54,392 bases of DNA, from contig LADS01000035.1 in the NCBI GenBank assembly GCA_000961725.1, forward strand, positions 1-54,392, read 5' to 3'. This DNA comes from Desulfobulbaceae bacterium BRH_c16a. GTDB taxonomy: Bacteria; Desulfobacterota; Desulfobulbia; Desulfobulbales; Desulfocapsaceae. Positions within the stretch are counted from its first letter, which is position 1. The number at the start of each line of letters is the position of its first letter. Below the pieces are notes generated by a model. It was not told the DNA's origin. It saw nothing but the letters and a program-made list of their open reading frames with translations, and ran no database searches. The translations under genes were made by a program, and so were the position numbers. Of this stretch, positions 18,503 to 28,212 are shown piece after piece.

Positions 18503-19498
18503 ATGATAAAAGTGACATATGATTCGCCGCTTATTTCCGTCATTATTCCCAGCTATAACCGCTCCCATTGCGTGTGTGATGCGATCTTGAGTGTGATATC
18601 GCAGACTTTCACCGATTACGAAATTATTGTTGTCGATGATGGTTCCACGGATAATACCAAAGAAGCGCTGCAACCTTATCTGTCAAAAATAGCATATTTT
18701 TTCCAGGACAATAAAGGGGTGAGTGCAGCACGAAATTCAGGATTAAGAGCCGCAAAAGGGAAATGGATTGCATTTCTGGATTCGGATGATGAATGGTTGC
18801 CCGGCAAATTGGCGCAGCAAGTTAAGGATGTGTCGCAATATCCTGATGCTGTGCTGAGTTGTGCAAACATCTCATTTGAGGGACATAATGGAATGCCTTC
18901 GATAGACTTCTTGAAAACATGCCGGGATTTTGTCTCTCATCAGGTTGAATTTATCCAGGAACCGCTGTGCACATCCTATGCATTCACTTCGACCGTTTTG
19001 GCAAGACGAGATGCGATCTTTGCGGCTGGGCTGTTTGATGAGGAACTCTCCATATATGAGGATATAGACCTGTTTTTTCGCCTCTCCCTGATTGGCGGAT
19101 TCACCGTCAATCCAGCTGTTTTAGCAAGAGCTTATCGCAGGGATGAACACACAGATATCAACCTGAGTATTCAGGCGTTGAATGACAGGGTCAAAAACTA
19201 TAAGAGTCTGATCAAAATTTTTCAAAAACTTTTAAATGAGCAACTTCAAGCAAAACAACGTGTATTTGTGCAGGAAAAGCTCAGCAGCTCCTGGTTTGAT
19301 CTAGGTCTGGTCTATCATCGAATGAAACTCCCAGGCAAAGCGAGGCGATGTTTCCTCATTTCTTTTCAGACAAAACCATCTTTGGGCAAGATTTTAAAAT
19401 TCCTGATCGGGCTTTCCGGTTCGGTAGGAATCAACTTGCTCGAACAAAGAAGAAATGCAAAAAGCGGGTTCCGACGTTCGGTATACTATCAACAATGA
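18503..19498 (+). CDS. Glycosyltransferase family 2
   Basis: A protein of 331 residues with a GT-A fold N-terminus: ISVIIPSYNRSHCVCDAIL, IIVVDDGSTDNT and the DXD-like FLDSDDEW. It has no membrane helix. A clear AGAGGAGA precedes ATG 18503. It probably adds one sugar of the repeat unit from a nucleotide sugar; the sugar cannot be told from sequence. Confidence 0.92.
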   Translation: MIKVTYDSPLISVIIPSYNRSHCVCDAILSVISQTFTDYEIIVVDDGSTDNTKEALQPYLSKIAYFFQDNKGVSAARNSGLRAAKGKWIAFLDSDDEWLPGKLAQQVKDVSQYPDAVLSCANISFEGHNGMPSIDFLKTCRDFVSHQVEFIQEPLCTSYAFTSTVLARRDAIFAAGLFDEELSIYEDIDLFFRLSLIGGFTVNPAVLARAYRRDEHTDINLSIQALNDRVKNYKSLIKIFQKLLNEQLQAKQRVFVQEKLSSSWFDLGLVYHRMKLPGKARRCFLISFQTKPSLGKILKFLIGLSGSVGINLLEQRRNAKSGFRRSVYYQQ

Positions 19499-20268
19499 TT
19501 TCAGTAAATAATATTACAGTCATAGCAGCTGTCAACGACCGCGTGGTTTCGGAATCCAATCTGTTTCGTTCGCCGTTGCTCTCTGCAGACGGGGTGCAGT
19601 TTATTACCGCCAGAGGATTCAGCGCGGCAAGCCAGGCGTATAACTATGGCACTGCAAGAGCAACCGGGGAGATTTTAATTTTTGTCCACCAGGATGTGTA
19701 CATTCCTGCCGGCTGGCATCGGCAGTTGCTCGCTGCGGTGGCAGTGCTCGACCGGAAAGATCCTGCATGGGCCGTGTTAGGGGTGGTTGGGGTGGATAGC
19801 CTCGGTGCGGTGAAAGGATGTTCCTGGTCCACCGGCCTGGGGCGGGAGGTCGGTAATTCCGTCCAGCAGCCTGAACCGGCAGTGTCTCTCGATGAATTGA
19901 TTCTGGTGGTGAAAAAGAGTTCGGGCCTGCACTTTGACGACAAGCTTCAAGGCTGGCATCTCTACGGGACGGATATTGTCCAGGAGGCCTTACACATGGG
20001 CATGGGGGCCTACATCATCCATGCCCCGGTCATTCACAACAGTCTGCCGATTGTGCGCCTGAATGAGGATTTCGCGCAATGTTACTCCTATCTGTGCGGC
20101 AAATGGGCGAACAGTCTGCCGATCCAGACCTGCTGTACCAGGATGACGCGGTTCGGCTGGCCGCTCTTGAAAAGGCGCATCGGCCAGATTTTTAGAGCGA
20201 CCAACAGAAACATCCATGAGCGGCTGGCGGACCCGACCACAAAAGCCAGGGAACTTGGTTATGAATAA
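19495..20268 (+). CDS. Glycosyltransferase, GT2-like
   Basis: A protein of 257 residues with VTVIAAVNDR-type N-terminus, FITARGFSAASQAYNYG and FVHQDVYIPAGW, typical of a GT-A subgroup found in lipopolysaccharide and exopolysaccharide clusters. ATG 19495 overlaps the stop of the preceding glycosyltransferase (ATGA), so the long upstream extension of the frame is discarded. Acceptor and donor are unknown. Confidence 0.85.
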   Translation: MISVNNITVIAAVNDRVVSESNLFRSPLLSADGVQFITARGFSAASQAYNYGTARATGEILIFVHQDVYIPAGWHRQLLAAVAVLDRKDPAWAVLGVVGVDSLGAVKGCSWSTGLGREVGNSVQQPEPAVSLDELILVVKKSSGLHFDDKLQGWHLYGTDIVQEALHMGMGAYIIHAPVIHNSLPIVRLNEDFAQCYSYLCGKWANSLPIQTCCTRMTRFGWPLLKRRIGQIFRATNRNIHERLADPTTKARELGYE

Positions 20269-21607
20269 ACCTTTGTCGTCACCGCAGATATCGATTGTTA
20301 TTCTTGGCGCATCGTTTGTCACCGGTAATCTGGGGGTCAGTGCTCTGGCCTGGTCGAGCATAAAAATTATCAGGACTCGATGGCCCGGCGCCAGGATAGT
20401 TCTGGTCGGGGTGAGCCGAAATCCAGGGTTAGCGGAAATCCGGATGGATGGTCGAGATGAAGCGCTTTTGACCTGGCCGGTACGATATTGCGCCAACCTG
20501 CTGGCATCCCATCATATTGCGAGGTTGTGGCTGGCAGTGGCTTTATGCCGGCTGTTTCGCCTGCCGAGACTCAGACTGGCCGGCAACAACTCCACCCTGG
20601 GCGAACTCTTGCGCTGCACCTTGGTGTGCGACATTACCGGTGGAGACAGTTTCAGCGATATCTATGGTCTTTCCAGGTTATTCCGGGGATACCTTTTGAA
20701 ACGTACCTGCCAGATGACCGGCAAACCGTTCATCCTTCTGCCGCAGACGTACGGTCCGTTCAAGACTGCTCTTGCCCGGCGCCTGGCCCGCACAATCCTC
20801 GAAAGAACTGCAACGATCTATTCCCGGGATCAGGAAGGGATAGCGGTGGTTGAAAAACTGATCGGCCCGTCGCGCAAGGTGAAACTCTGTCCGGATGTGG
20901 CCTTTATCATGGAGCCGGTGAGACCGGTCACCGCCCATATCGCCCGCCTCGAACAATTGAAGGCTACCGGCCAGCGCCTGATCGGCCTGAACATCAGCGG
21001 CCTGCTGTATCACGGCGGCTATACCCGTGACAATATGTTTGGCCTGGCGTGCAATTATCCCGAGCTGGTCAGGGAGATTATCTCTCTTTTTGCCGGGCAG
21101 GCCAATGTACAGGTATTGCTGGTGCCCCATGTGCTTCCTGATTCCGATTTTGCTGTGGAGGATGACCTTGTTGCGGCACAGCATGCCTTGCAGGGTTTGC
21201 CCCCGGAGTTCCAGAGCAAAGTTATTGTCCTGGAGAGGGGGTATGATCAAAACGAAACGAAATACGTCATCGGTCTCTGCGATTTTTTCCTGGGAGCACG
21301 GATGCATGCGACCATTGCTGCCCTTTCACAGGGCATCCCGGCGGTCGCCATGGCTTACAGCAGTAAGTTTGCCGGAGTATTCGCAACGGCAGGGGTCGCG
21401 GACTGTGTTCTCGACCTGCGTACACTCACCAACGACCAGGTGATGCACGGGATCATGACTACGTATCGGCGTCGGGAAGAATTGCGTGCTGTGCTGGCGA
21501 AAACTGTGCCTGAGTTAAAAAATCTGCTTTTCCATATGTTCGATGGCATACACGAGCCGGCGGCATTGAGTGACAATCAGGAAGTATTACCTGCTTTCTG
21601 GCGATGA
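20261..21607 (+). CDS. Polysaccharide pyruvyl transferase family protein (pair 2)
   Basis: A protein of 448 residues: SIVILGASFVTGNLGVSALA at the N-terminus, DITGGDSFSDIYG and LLPQTYGPFK in the middle, and FFLGARMHATIAALSQGIPA near the C-terminus. These are hallmark motifs of the WcaK/CsaB family, which transfers pyruvate ketals or related groups to sugars. ATG 20261 overlaps the end of the upstream glycosyltransferase by eight bases. It is followed after 13 bases by the second FrhB-like gene. Confidence 0.9.
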   Translation: MNKPLSSPQISIVILGASFVTGNLGVSALAWSSIKIIRTRWPGARIVLVGVSRNPGLAEIRMDGRDEALLTWPVRYCANLLASHHIARLWLAVALCRLFRLPRLRLAGNNSTLGELLRCTLVCDITGGDSFSDIYGLSRLFRGYLLKRTCQMTGKPFILLPQTYGPFKTALARRLARTILERTATIYSRDQEGIAVVEKLIGPSRKVKLCPDVAFIMEPVRPVTAHIARLEQLKATGQRLIGLNISGLLYHGGYTRDNMFGLACNYPELVREIISLFAGQANVQVLLVPHVLPDSDFAVEDDLVAAQHALQGLPPEFQSKVIVLERGYDQNETKYVIGLCDFFLGARMHATIAALSQGIPAVAMAYSSKFAGVFATAGVADCVLDLRTLTNDQVMHGIMTTYRRREELRAVLAKTVPELKNLLFHMFDGIHEPAALSDNQEVLPAFWR

Positions 21608-21620
21608 AGGGGAGTGTGGA

Positions 21621-22883
21621 GTGAAAGTTACAAGTTTAAGACAGGTTGTCGAGTATCAGCTGTGCTGCGGTTGCGGGCTATGCGCGTATCTCGACTCGGA
21701 AAATATTGTGATGGCCGATGTGCCGGCTTTTGGGCGTCGGCCTCGATTTACCGAGGCTGGAGGACACTCAAGGAATGGTCAATTAGCACTCAACCAGTGC
21801 CCTGGAAGGGCAATGTCGCGTGCTTCGGAAATATGGCAACGGCAGGGGGTGATTGGCTCGTTGGTGCGAGAGTGGGGGCCGATCCTGGACATCTGGGAGG
21901 GATATGCCGCCGATCCGGAAATTCGTTTTAACGGTTCGAGCGGCGGGGTATTGAGCGCCATTTCCCTTTACTGTCTGGAGCATGAAGGTATGCATGGAGT
22001 TTTGCACACCGCAGCAGACAAGATAACACCGTACCTGAATAAAACGGTCATGAGCCGGACTCGCGGGCAAATCCTGGATGCCGCCGGTTCCCGGTATTCT
22101 CCTGCAAGTCCTTGCGAAGGTTTACATCAGGTTGAAAGCGCACCTGCTCCCTGTGTTTTTATCGGCAAGCCTTGTGATGTTGCCGCTCTGCAGAATGTAC
22201 GACGACTGAAGCCTGACCTGGATGTTAAGGCTGGCCTGGTCATGGCTTGCTTTTGTGCCGGTACTCCCTCTACCAACGGTACGCTGGAAATGCTCCGGCA
22301 GATGGATGTCGATTCTCCGGGCGATCTGATTAGCCTTCGTTACCGGGGTTGCGGTTGGCCTGGAAAAACCACGGCAGTAAAAACTGCAGGTCCGGGCCCG
22401 GCATGTCGGGAGTTGACCTATCGTCAGTCGTGGGGCGATATCCTGCAAAAATACCGGCAATGGCGTTGTTATATCTGCGCCGACCATACCGGTGAATCTG
22501 CGGATATTTCGACAGGCGATCCTTGGTACAGAGCAATAGAAGAAGGCGCCGATGGCCAGTCGTTGATTCTCGCCCGAACCTTAAAGGGGCAGCGGATTAT
22601 CGAAAGGGCGATTTCGACGGGATACCTTGTAGCGGAAAAGGCCGATGCCGGCCTGCTGCCGTCATCCCAGAAGAATTTGCTGAAGGCTCGCGCCAGGCTG
22701 TGGGGGCAGATGGCGGCGCTTAAGCTGCTGCGGGCTCCCCGGCCGGCATATCAGGGGTTTCAATGCTTTTCGTCGTGGAGAACCCATCTGACATATAGAG
22801 AAAAAGTTCAATCCATCCTGGGTACTGTACGACGTATCTATTCTAAGAATATTAAACAACGGATAGCTCTGCCGTTAAGGTAA
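21621..22883 (+). CDS. FrhB-like oxidoreductase with degenerate N-terminal Fe-S motif (pair 2)
   Basis: A protein of 420 residues with the F420 hydrogenase/dehydrogenase beta domains (GSSGGVLSAISLY, VFIGKPCDVAAL, YRGCGWPGKTTAV, CYICADHTGESADISTGD). The N-terminal cysteine cluster (CCGCGLC) lacks the second full ferredoxin motif seen in the protein encoded at 16094. Start is GTG 21621 after AAGGGGAG. It follows the second pyruvyl transferase with order reversed compared with pair 1. The function in glycan modification is inferred from context only. Confidence 0.85.
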   Translation: MKVTSLRQVVEYQLCCGCGLCAYLDSENIVMADVPAFGRRPRFTEAGGHSRNGQLALNQCPGRAMSRASEIWQRQGVIGSLVREWGPILDIWEGYAADPEIRFNGSSGGVLSAISLYCLEHEGMHGVLHTAADKITPYLNKTVMSRTRGQILDAAGSRYSPASPCEGLHQVESAPAPCVFIGKPCDVAALQNVRRLKPDLDVKAGLVMACFCAGTPSTNGTLEMLRQMDVDSPGDLISLRYRGCGWPGKTTAVKTAGPGPACRELTYRQSWGDILQKYRQWRCYICADHTGESADISTGDPWYRAIEEGADGQSLILARTLKGQRIIERAISTGYLVAEKADAGLLPSSQKNLLKARARLWGQMAALKLLRAPRPAYQGFQCFSSWRTHLTYREKVQSILGTVRRIYSKNIKQRIALPLR

Positions 22884-22884
22884 G

Positions 22885-24156
22885 ATGATGCGAAAAGAAA
22901 GAGTTGCCAGCACTCAGGATTTCGCTGGGCAGGAGGCCATCCGCATTAATGATCTTCCCTGGCAGATCACATTATTTCTGCTGGCGCTGCTTATTCCAAC
23001 AGAAGCGTCTTTTAACTTTGGGGAATATCGTCTCACGGTATACCGCCTGGTCTTGCTGCTGTTCTTTCTACCATGCTTTGTAAGGGTATTCACAGGCCAA
23101 TGCGGGCGAACACTGCCCACGGATTGGCTGCTTCTGGGTTATTCCTGCTGGGTCATCATGGCGCTTTCCATACATAACGGGTTATCCAGTGGCCTCAAGT
23201 CCGGCGGAATTCTAGTGGTGGAATCGTTTGGTGGCTATCTGTTTGCCCGCTCCTTTATCAGAAATGAATTGGAGTTCGGCAGATTTGTCAAATTTTTCAT
23301 TCTCATCATTATTTGCCTGTCTTTTGTCACTATCCCGGAGGCATGGACCGGCATAAATATCCTTCGCCCCGACGTCGGGCATATCGGCGGCCGGCTGGGA
23401 TTAACCCGAGCCTTCGGGCCGTTTGATCATCCCATTGTGTACGGGATGTTCTGTGCCAGTGCGGTATCGTTGGCCTTACACGTCACTGGCCTGAATATTC
23501 TCGGGAAAGGGTCGCAGAAATTGAGGGCGGCCTGGGTTATTGTCGCGGCTTTTATGTCCGTTTCCAGCGGAGCCCTGGCTTCTGTGTTCGTTCAGATCAT
23601 ATTGGCTGTCTGGAATAGATTAACAAAAGGTATGCAGTCAAAGTGGCGGATTTTTTCATTTCTGCTGGTGTTTATCTATTGCTTTATCGATCTGCTATCC
23701 AACCGAACCCCCATGAAAGTCATCCTGCACCGGTTGACCTTCAGTGCTGAAACTGCCTACAATCGACTCATTATCTGGGAATGGGGGACGAAACATAATG
23801 TCGCCGAGCATCCGTGGATTGGAATAGGTTTTGCCGACTGGGTTCGGCCCTCCTGGATGCACAGCACCAGCATGGACAATTTCTGGCTTGTCAACATGGT
23901 TCGTTATGGCTTTCCCTCCTTCTTGCTGCTGGCTGGCGGGGTATTGGCGTTGATGTATGCCGTCAAACAGCAGGCGAATCTGACTGAACCCGCCAAACTG
24001 ATGCGGACCGGGTGGGCTTTTTCCATGATCGGCCTGATCATCGCCGGTTGCACGGTACATTTCTGGAACAGTCTCTATGTGTGGTTTTTCTTCTTGCTGG
24101 GCAGTGGGGCCTGGCTGGTTGCTCAGGACAAGACTGAGGCAGGACTTACTCCTTAA
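22885..24156 (+). CDS. O-antigen polymerase/ligase-like membrane protein (Wzy-like)
   Basis: A polytopic protein of 423 residues with about ten hydrophobic segments and the loop motif EWGTKHNVAEHPWIGIGFADW, resembling the H-x-G-IG pattern of Wzy_C proteins. Such proteins polymerise undecaprenyl-linked repeat units in the periplasm. It starts one base after the preceding stop. As the only such protein in the locus it is the likely polymerase. Confidence 0.85.
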   Translation: MMRKERVASTQDFAGQEAIRINDLPWQITLFLLALLIPTEASFNFGEYRLTVYRLVLLLFFLPCFVRVFTGQCGRTLPTDWLLLGYSCWVIMALSIHNGLSSGLKSGGILVVESFGGYLFARSFIRNELEFGRFVKFFILIIICLSFVTIPEAWTGINILRPDVGHIGGRLGLTRAFGPFDHPIVYGMFCASAVSLALHVTGLNILGKGSQKLRAAWVIVAAFMSVSSGALASVFVQIILAVWNRLTKGMQSKWRIFSFLLVFIYCFIDLLSNRTPMKVILHRLTFSAETAYNRLIIWEWGTKHNVAEHPWIGIGFADWVRPSWMHSTSMDNFWLVNMVRYGFPSFLLLAGGVLALMYAVKQQANLTEPAKLMRTGWAFSMIGLIIAGCTVHFWNSLYVWFFFLLGSGAWLVAQDKTEAGLTP

Positions 24157-24172
24157 AATACTGAGATTTTAT

Positions 24173-25057
24173 ATGCCTGTTTCGATCATCATTCCTGCCC
24201 ATAACGAAGAGAAAGTCGTCGCCGCGACCTTGACTGCTCTTCTTCCGGGTATCGCCGACGGCTCCATCGAGGTTGTCGTGGTATGCAATGGCTGCATCGA
24301 TAATACGGCGGGTGCTGCTGCCGCTGTCCATGCATCGATAATCTGTCTTGAAACACCGGTGGCGTCAAAAGCCAGAGCCCTTAATCTGGGTGACAATGCG
24401 GCCAAATGGTTCCCCCGCATCTATCAGGATGCGGATGTCGTCCTTTCCCTTGACAGCGTTAACATGATTTCCCGGGCGCTGCGCCAAGGACCACAGCTTG
24501 CCGCAGCGCCGGCAATGCGTATGGAGTACCACGATGCCTCATGGGCTGTCAGGAGCTATTATGAACTCTGGCAGCAACTGCCGTACGTCCGGGAAGGCAT
24601 GATCGGCTCAGGCGTATACGCGTTGTCGGAACAAGGGCGACGGCGATTCGACTCTTTTCCGGACGTGATCGCCGACGATGGCTACATCAGGGCATTGTTT
24701 CGACCGCACGAGCGGCTTCTGGCAGAAAACAGCTGGTCAACGGTACGGGCACCGGAAGATCTTGGCGGATTGATTGCAATCAAGACCAGGAGCAGGAGGG
24801 GACGATACCAACTGGCGAAAAAATTTCCCGAAATGATGAAAAATGAAGAAAAATCGTATGGCAAGGCGCTGTTGCCTCTGGCGAAGTCGATATCTCTCTG
24901 GCCGAAAATTGCAGTTTATTTCTATGTCAATATGGCTGCGAGAATTCTGGCCAGATTTCATTCCGGCGGGGAAGGTAATACTACCTGGGAAAGAGACGAG
25001 AGCAGCCGCGATTCGGCAGTCAGGCAAAAAAATAAAAAAAATGGAGAAATGGTTTAA
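24173..25057 (+). CDS. Glycosyltransferase family 2
   Basis: A protein of 294 residues starting MPVSIIIPAHNEEKVVAATL, with VVVVCNGCIDNT and an SLDSVNMISRALR segment, a variant of the usual D-x-D region. ATG 24173 is preferred to a longer frame that overlaps the polymerase gene. Its last base overlaps the PssD-like start (TAATG). It probably acts in repeat-unit assembly. Confidence 0.87.
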   Translation: MPVSIIIPAHNEEKVVAATLTALLPGIADGSIEVVVVCNGCIDNTAGAAAAVHASIICLETPVASKARALNLGDNAAKWFPRIYQDADVVLSLDSVNMISRALRQGPQLAAAPAMRMEYHDASWAVRSYYELWQQLPYVREGMIGSGVYALSEQGRRRFDSFPDVIADDGYIRALFRPHERLLAENSWSTVRAPEDLGGLIAIKTRSRRGRYQLAKKFPEMMKNEEKSYGKALLPLAKSISLWPKIAVYFYVNMAARILARFHSGGEGNTTWERDESSRDSAVRQKNKKNGEMV

Positions 25058-25506
25058 TGAAAAAAAAAATAATGCTTGTCGCTTCCTCCGGTGGTCACTG
25101 GGTTCAGTTGAATCGTTTGAATCCGGCCTTCGAGGGGATGGAAAAAATCTATGTTACTACCGAAGAGCGGTATCGTTCTACAGTCGATTCGGCCAGGTTT
25201 CTCGTTGTTCCTGACGCGAGTCGCTGGAACAAGCTGAAGACTCTCTGGCTTGCGTTGGTGATGTTGAAACATGTCCTGACGGTCCGGCCGGATATCGTGG
25301 TATCGACCGGCGCTGCGCCCGGGTTTTTCGCCCTGCTGTTCGGGAAAAAATTGGGCGCAAAGACCATCTGGCTCGACAGCATTGCCAATGTCGACCAGCT
25401 TTCCATGTCCGGTCGAATGGCCGGCAGGTATGCCGATCTCTGGTTTACCCAATGGGAGCACCTCGCCACACCTGAAGGTCCGCTGTACAGGGGGGCAGTC
25501 CTGTGA
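25057..25506 (+). CDS. pssD: PssD/Alg14-like glycosyltransferase subunit
   Basis: A protein of 149 residues with MLVASSGGHWVQLNRL and VSTGAAPGFFALLFGKKLGAKTIW, the Alg14/PssD pattern. Alg14-type subunits bind the acceptor and anchor the catalytic Alg13-type partner, which is encoded next with a four-base overlap (GTGA). Together they form one split glycosyltransferase of GT-B type. Confidence 0.9.
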   Translation: MKKKIMLVASSGGHWVQLNRLNPAFEGMEKIYVTTEERYRSTVDSARFLVVPDASRWNKLKTLWLALVMLKHVLTVRPDIVVSTGAAPGFFALLFGKKLGAKTIWLDSIANVDQLSMSGRMAGRYADLWFTQWEHLATPEGPLYRGAVL

Positions 25507-25985
25507 TCTTTGTAACAGTCGGTGAGCAGCTGCCGTTTGACAGGTTAATCCGTGCCATGGACCGGTGGGCGGGTCAGAGGCAGCAGAAAGTTTTCGCCCA
25601 GATCGGGCGGTCTGCCTATCGCCCCAGTCATATTGAATATAAGGAATTTCTGGAGCAGGGCGAATTCAGGCAAAGACTGCAGGAGGCGCAACTCGTCGTC
25701 GCCCATGCGGGAATGGGTACAATAATCTCCGCACTGGAGACGGCAACGCCGATCATCGTCATGCCGCGCAGAGCGGCTCTTGGCGAGCATCGCAACGATC
25801 ATCAGATCGCCACGGCCAGCCGTTTCCTTGCGCTGCATTATGTCGCTGTGGCCTTTGACGAAGACGAACTCCGGCAGAAGCTTGCCGACATGGAAGCCAT
25901 CGGCAAGAGTCAAGAGACGGAAAGAAATATCGATCCTTCGCCGCTGCTCATGAAATCGATTCGTGATTTTCTTCCTGGAAATTGA
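25503..25985 (+). CDS. pssE: PssE/Alg13-like glycosyltransferase subunit
   Basis: A protein of 160 residues beginning IFVTVGEQLPFDRLIRAMD, with VVAHAGMGTIISALETATPIIVMPR, the nucleotide-sugar-binding motif of Alg13/MurG C domains. Start is GTG 25503, overlapping pssD. It supplies the donor-binding half of the split enzyme. Confidence 0.92.
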   Translation: MIFVTVGEQLPFDRLIRAMDRWAGQRQQKVFAQIGRSAYRPSHIEYKEFLEQGEFRQRLQEAQLVVAHAGMGTIISALETATPIIVMPRRAALGEHRNDHQIATASRFLALHYVAVAFDEDELRQKLADMEAIGKSQETERNIDPSPLLMKSIRDFLPGN

Positions 25986-25988
25986 AAC

Positions 25989-26987
25989 ATGCCGGCAATT
26001 TCCAGCATGAACAGTATTCAGCCATCTCCTGTCAACGTTATGGAACAGTCAGGCGCTCTCTTGCAATATGATCTCAGTATTGTTGTCGTCTCGTATAATA
26101 CCCTGGAGATGACCAGGGAATGCCTTGCCTCGGTTGTGGACAATAGAGCCGGATTGACTGTGGAGGTTGTCGTAGTCGACAACAATTCCGAGGATGGCTC
26201 TGCCGCCATGATCAAGAAGGTGTTTCCTGACATTCTACTGATCGAAAACCCTGAAAACAGAGGATTTGCCTCCGCCAATAACCAGGGATTTGCCTTATGC
26301 GGCGGAAAGTATATCCTGCTCCTGAATTCAGACACGGTCGTACTGGACGGTGTGCTGAGGGCCTCAGTCGACTATCTGCAGCATAACAGTCGGGCTGGTG
26401 CAATGGGATGCCAGGTTCTTAACCCGGATCGAACCATCCAGCATACCTGCTCAGGATATCCGACCCTGGTTCGTCTCTTGATCATGACTCTCGCACTAGA
26501 CAGAATCCCCGGCCTGTCATTTCTCGATCGTTACCTCATGCGGGCGTGGCGGAGGGATGACGAACGGGAGGTGGAGGTTGTCAGCGGCTGTTACCTTATG
26601 GTTCGCCGGGAACTCCTTGAGACTGTCGGATCCTTTGACGAGAGGTTTTTCTTTTTTGCCGAAGAGACCGACTGGTGCAGGAGAATAAGGGAAGCGGGCT
26701 GGAAGGTGGTTTTTTCTCCGGTTGGCAGAATTATCCACCATGGAGGAGGAAGCGTTAAAAAACTGAATTATCGGCGTGATGTTCTTCTTACCGCTGCGAC
26801 AGTCAGGTTGCATCGCAAATACGGGGGGCTCTTCGCCGGGATGTTCGCATATATGATTCTCATGTTTTTCAATTTGACAAGAGCGGGCGCCTGGTCGATC
26901 TTTGCCCTTGTCCATCCGCCAAGCCAGCCGCGTGCCCGGCATTTCATCAAGGTTGTTGGGGCATATCGGGCCTGCTGGCCTGCTTAA
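25989..26987 (+). CDS. Glycosyltransferase family 2 (rhamnosyltransferase-like)
   Basis: A protein of 332 residues with LSIVVVSYNTLEMTRECLASV, VEVVVVDNNSEDGS, LLNSDTVV (DXD-like) and FFFAEETDWCRRIREAGW. This layout matches WbbL-like rhamnosyl- or mannosyltransferases. A C-terminal hydrophobic segment may hold it at the membrane. Starts three bases after pssE. Confidence 0.9.
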   Translation: MPAISSMNSIQPSPVNVMEQSGALLQYDLSIVVVSYNTLEMTRECLASVVDNRAGLTVEVVVVDNNSEDGSAAMIKKVFPDILLIENPENRGFASANNQGFALCGGKYILLLNSDTVVLDGVLRASVDYLQHNSRAGAMGCQVLNPDRTIQHTCSGYPTLVRLLIMTLALDRIPGLSFLDRYLMRAWRRDDEREVEVVSGCYLMVRRELLETVGSFDERFFFFAEETDWCRRIREAGWKVVFSPVGRIIHHGGGSVKKLNYRRDVLLTAATVRLHRKYGGLFAGMFAYMILMFFNLTRAGAWSIFALVHPPSQPRARHFIKVVGAYRACWPA

Positions 26988-26994
26988 AGGAATA

Positions 26995-28212
26995 ATGAAG
27001 ATACTTTTAATAACCTGGGCCTGTGACCGCGACGATGTGAGTGAACCACGGATTGCCTATCTGTGGGTTCGTGAAATCGCGAAACGGCATGATGTCGTTT
27101 TGTTTTCGGTAAGTCGTCCGGACAGGTTTGGCTGCGTAAAAGAGCAATTTCCCGATATACCCGTTATCGAGTGGTGCGATATCCGTGTGCCGGAAAAACT
27201 CGAGCGTTTCAGGGCTATCGCCAAGCCCGGTTATTTTTTGTATTTCAGAAAAGCTAGAAAACTTATCAAGCAACTCATCCAGGAGAATACATTCGATATA
27301 ATTCATCATCTCAATCCCTTCGCATGGCGATACCCTTCGCCCGCAGGTGGACTCGGTCCGCCGCTCGTCAGGGGGCCATTGGCCGGGGGATTGCCGACCC
27401 CTGAGTCCTTCCGCAGTGAAGTCCATGAAATATTTCATCCTTACAAATTTCTTAGAATAACCGATAATTGGAGGAAAAAGCACGACCGCACCTTGAACAT
27501 CTCATACCGCCGGACCGATTGTGTCCTGGTGGCGGCTCCCTATGTCGCAGAACTTTTAAAGCCTCTGCCGGTTCGACGGTTCGAGATCGAGATCGAGCAT
27601 GGTGTTGATACATTCCCCGATCAGGAGTCAGCGAAAAGACCACGTACGAAGCAGGGGAAAATTCAACTCCTCTTTGTAGGAAGGGTCATCAGAACGAAAG
27701 GAGTGCAGGACGCTATCCGCGCCGTTTCTTACATGGAGACAAAGCACCTGGTCTCATTTACCATAATCGGCGATGGCGACGACTTGAAGCAATGCCGGAT
27801 TTTAATAGAAAAACTTCAATTAAACGAGACAATCAGGTGTCGGGGATGGTGCGACAACGAGCAGGTTGAACAGGCTTACAGCAATGCCGATATTTTTGTT
27901 TTCCCGAGTTTTCGAGAACCTACCGGCGGGGTTTTGCTCGAGGCCATGTCGCATGGGTTGCCATGTGTCACCTGTGATTACGGCGGTCCGGCTTACATGG
28001 TAAGTGACGCCTGCGGCTTGAAAATACCTCCCGATGAGAGTGATGAATATGCAAAGCGCATAGCGGCTGGGCTGGATCTGCTCGTTGAAAATGATGAACT
28101 ACGGCAAAAGATGGGCCAGGCAGCCCTGCTCCATGCATCGCTTCATTTCAATTGGGAGAGGAAAATGACAAGGCTTGATGCAATCTACCGCTCTCTTATT
28201 GTGAAAGGTTGA
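26995..28212 (+). CDS. Glycosyltransferase family 4
   Basis: A GT-B enzyme of 405 residues. The N-terminal domain has HHLNPFAWRYPSPAGGLGPP and GPLAGGLPTPESF; the C-terminal donor domain has LLFVGRVIRTKGVQDAI and FPSFREPTGGVLLEAMSHGLP (the E-x7-E motif). ATG 26995 after AAAGGA is chosen over a longer frame inside the previous gene. It is the last gene of the plus-strand locus and its 3' end overlaps the convergent gene at 28196 by 17 bases. Confidence 0.92.
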   Translation: MKILLITWACDRDDVSEPRIAYLWVREIAKRHDVVLFSVSRPDRFGCVKEQFPDIPVIEWCDIRVPEKLERFRAIAKPGYFLYFRKARKLIKQLIQENTFDIIHHLNPFAWRYPSPAGGLGPPLVRGPLAGGLPTPESFRSEVHEIFHPYKFLRITDNWRKKHDRTLNISYRRTDCVLVAAPYVAELLKPLPVRRFEIEIEHGVDTFPDQESAKRPRTKQGKIQLLFVGRVIRTKGVQDAIRAVSYMETKHLVSFTIIGDGDDLKQCRILIEKLQLNETIRCRGWCDNEQVEQAYSNADIFVFPSFREPTGGVLLEAMSHGLPCVTCDYGGPAYMVSDACGLKIPPDESDEYAKRIAAGLDLLVENDELRQKMGQAALLHASLHFNWERKMTRLDAIYRSLIVKG

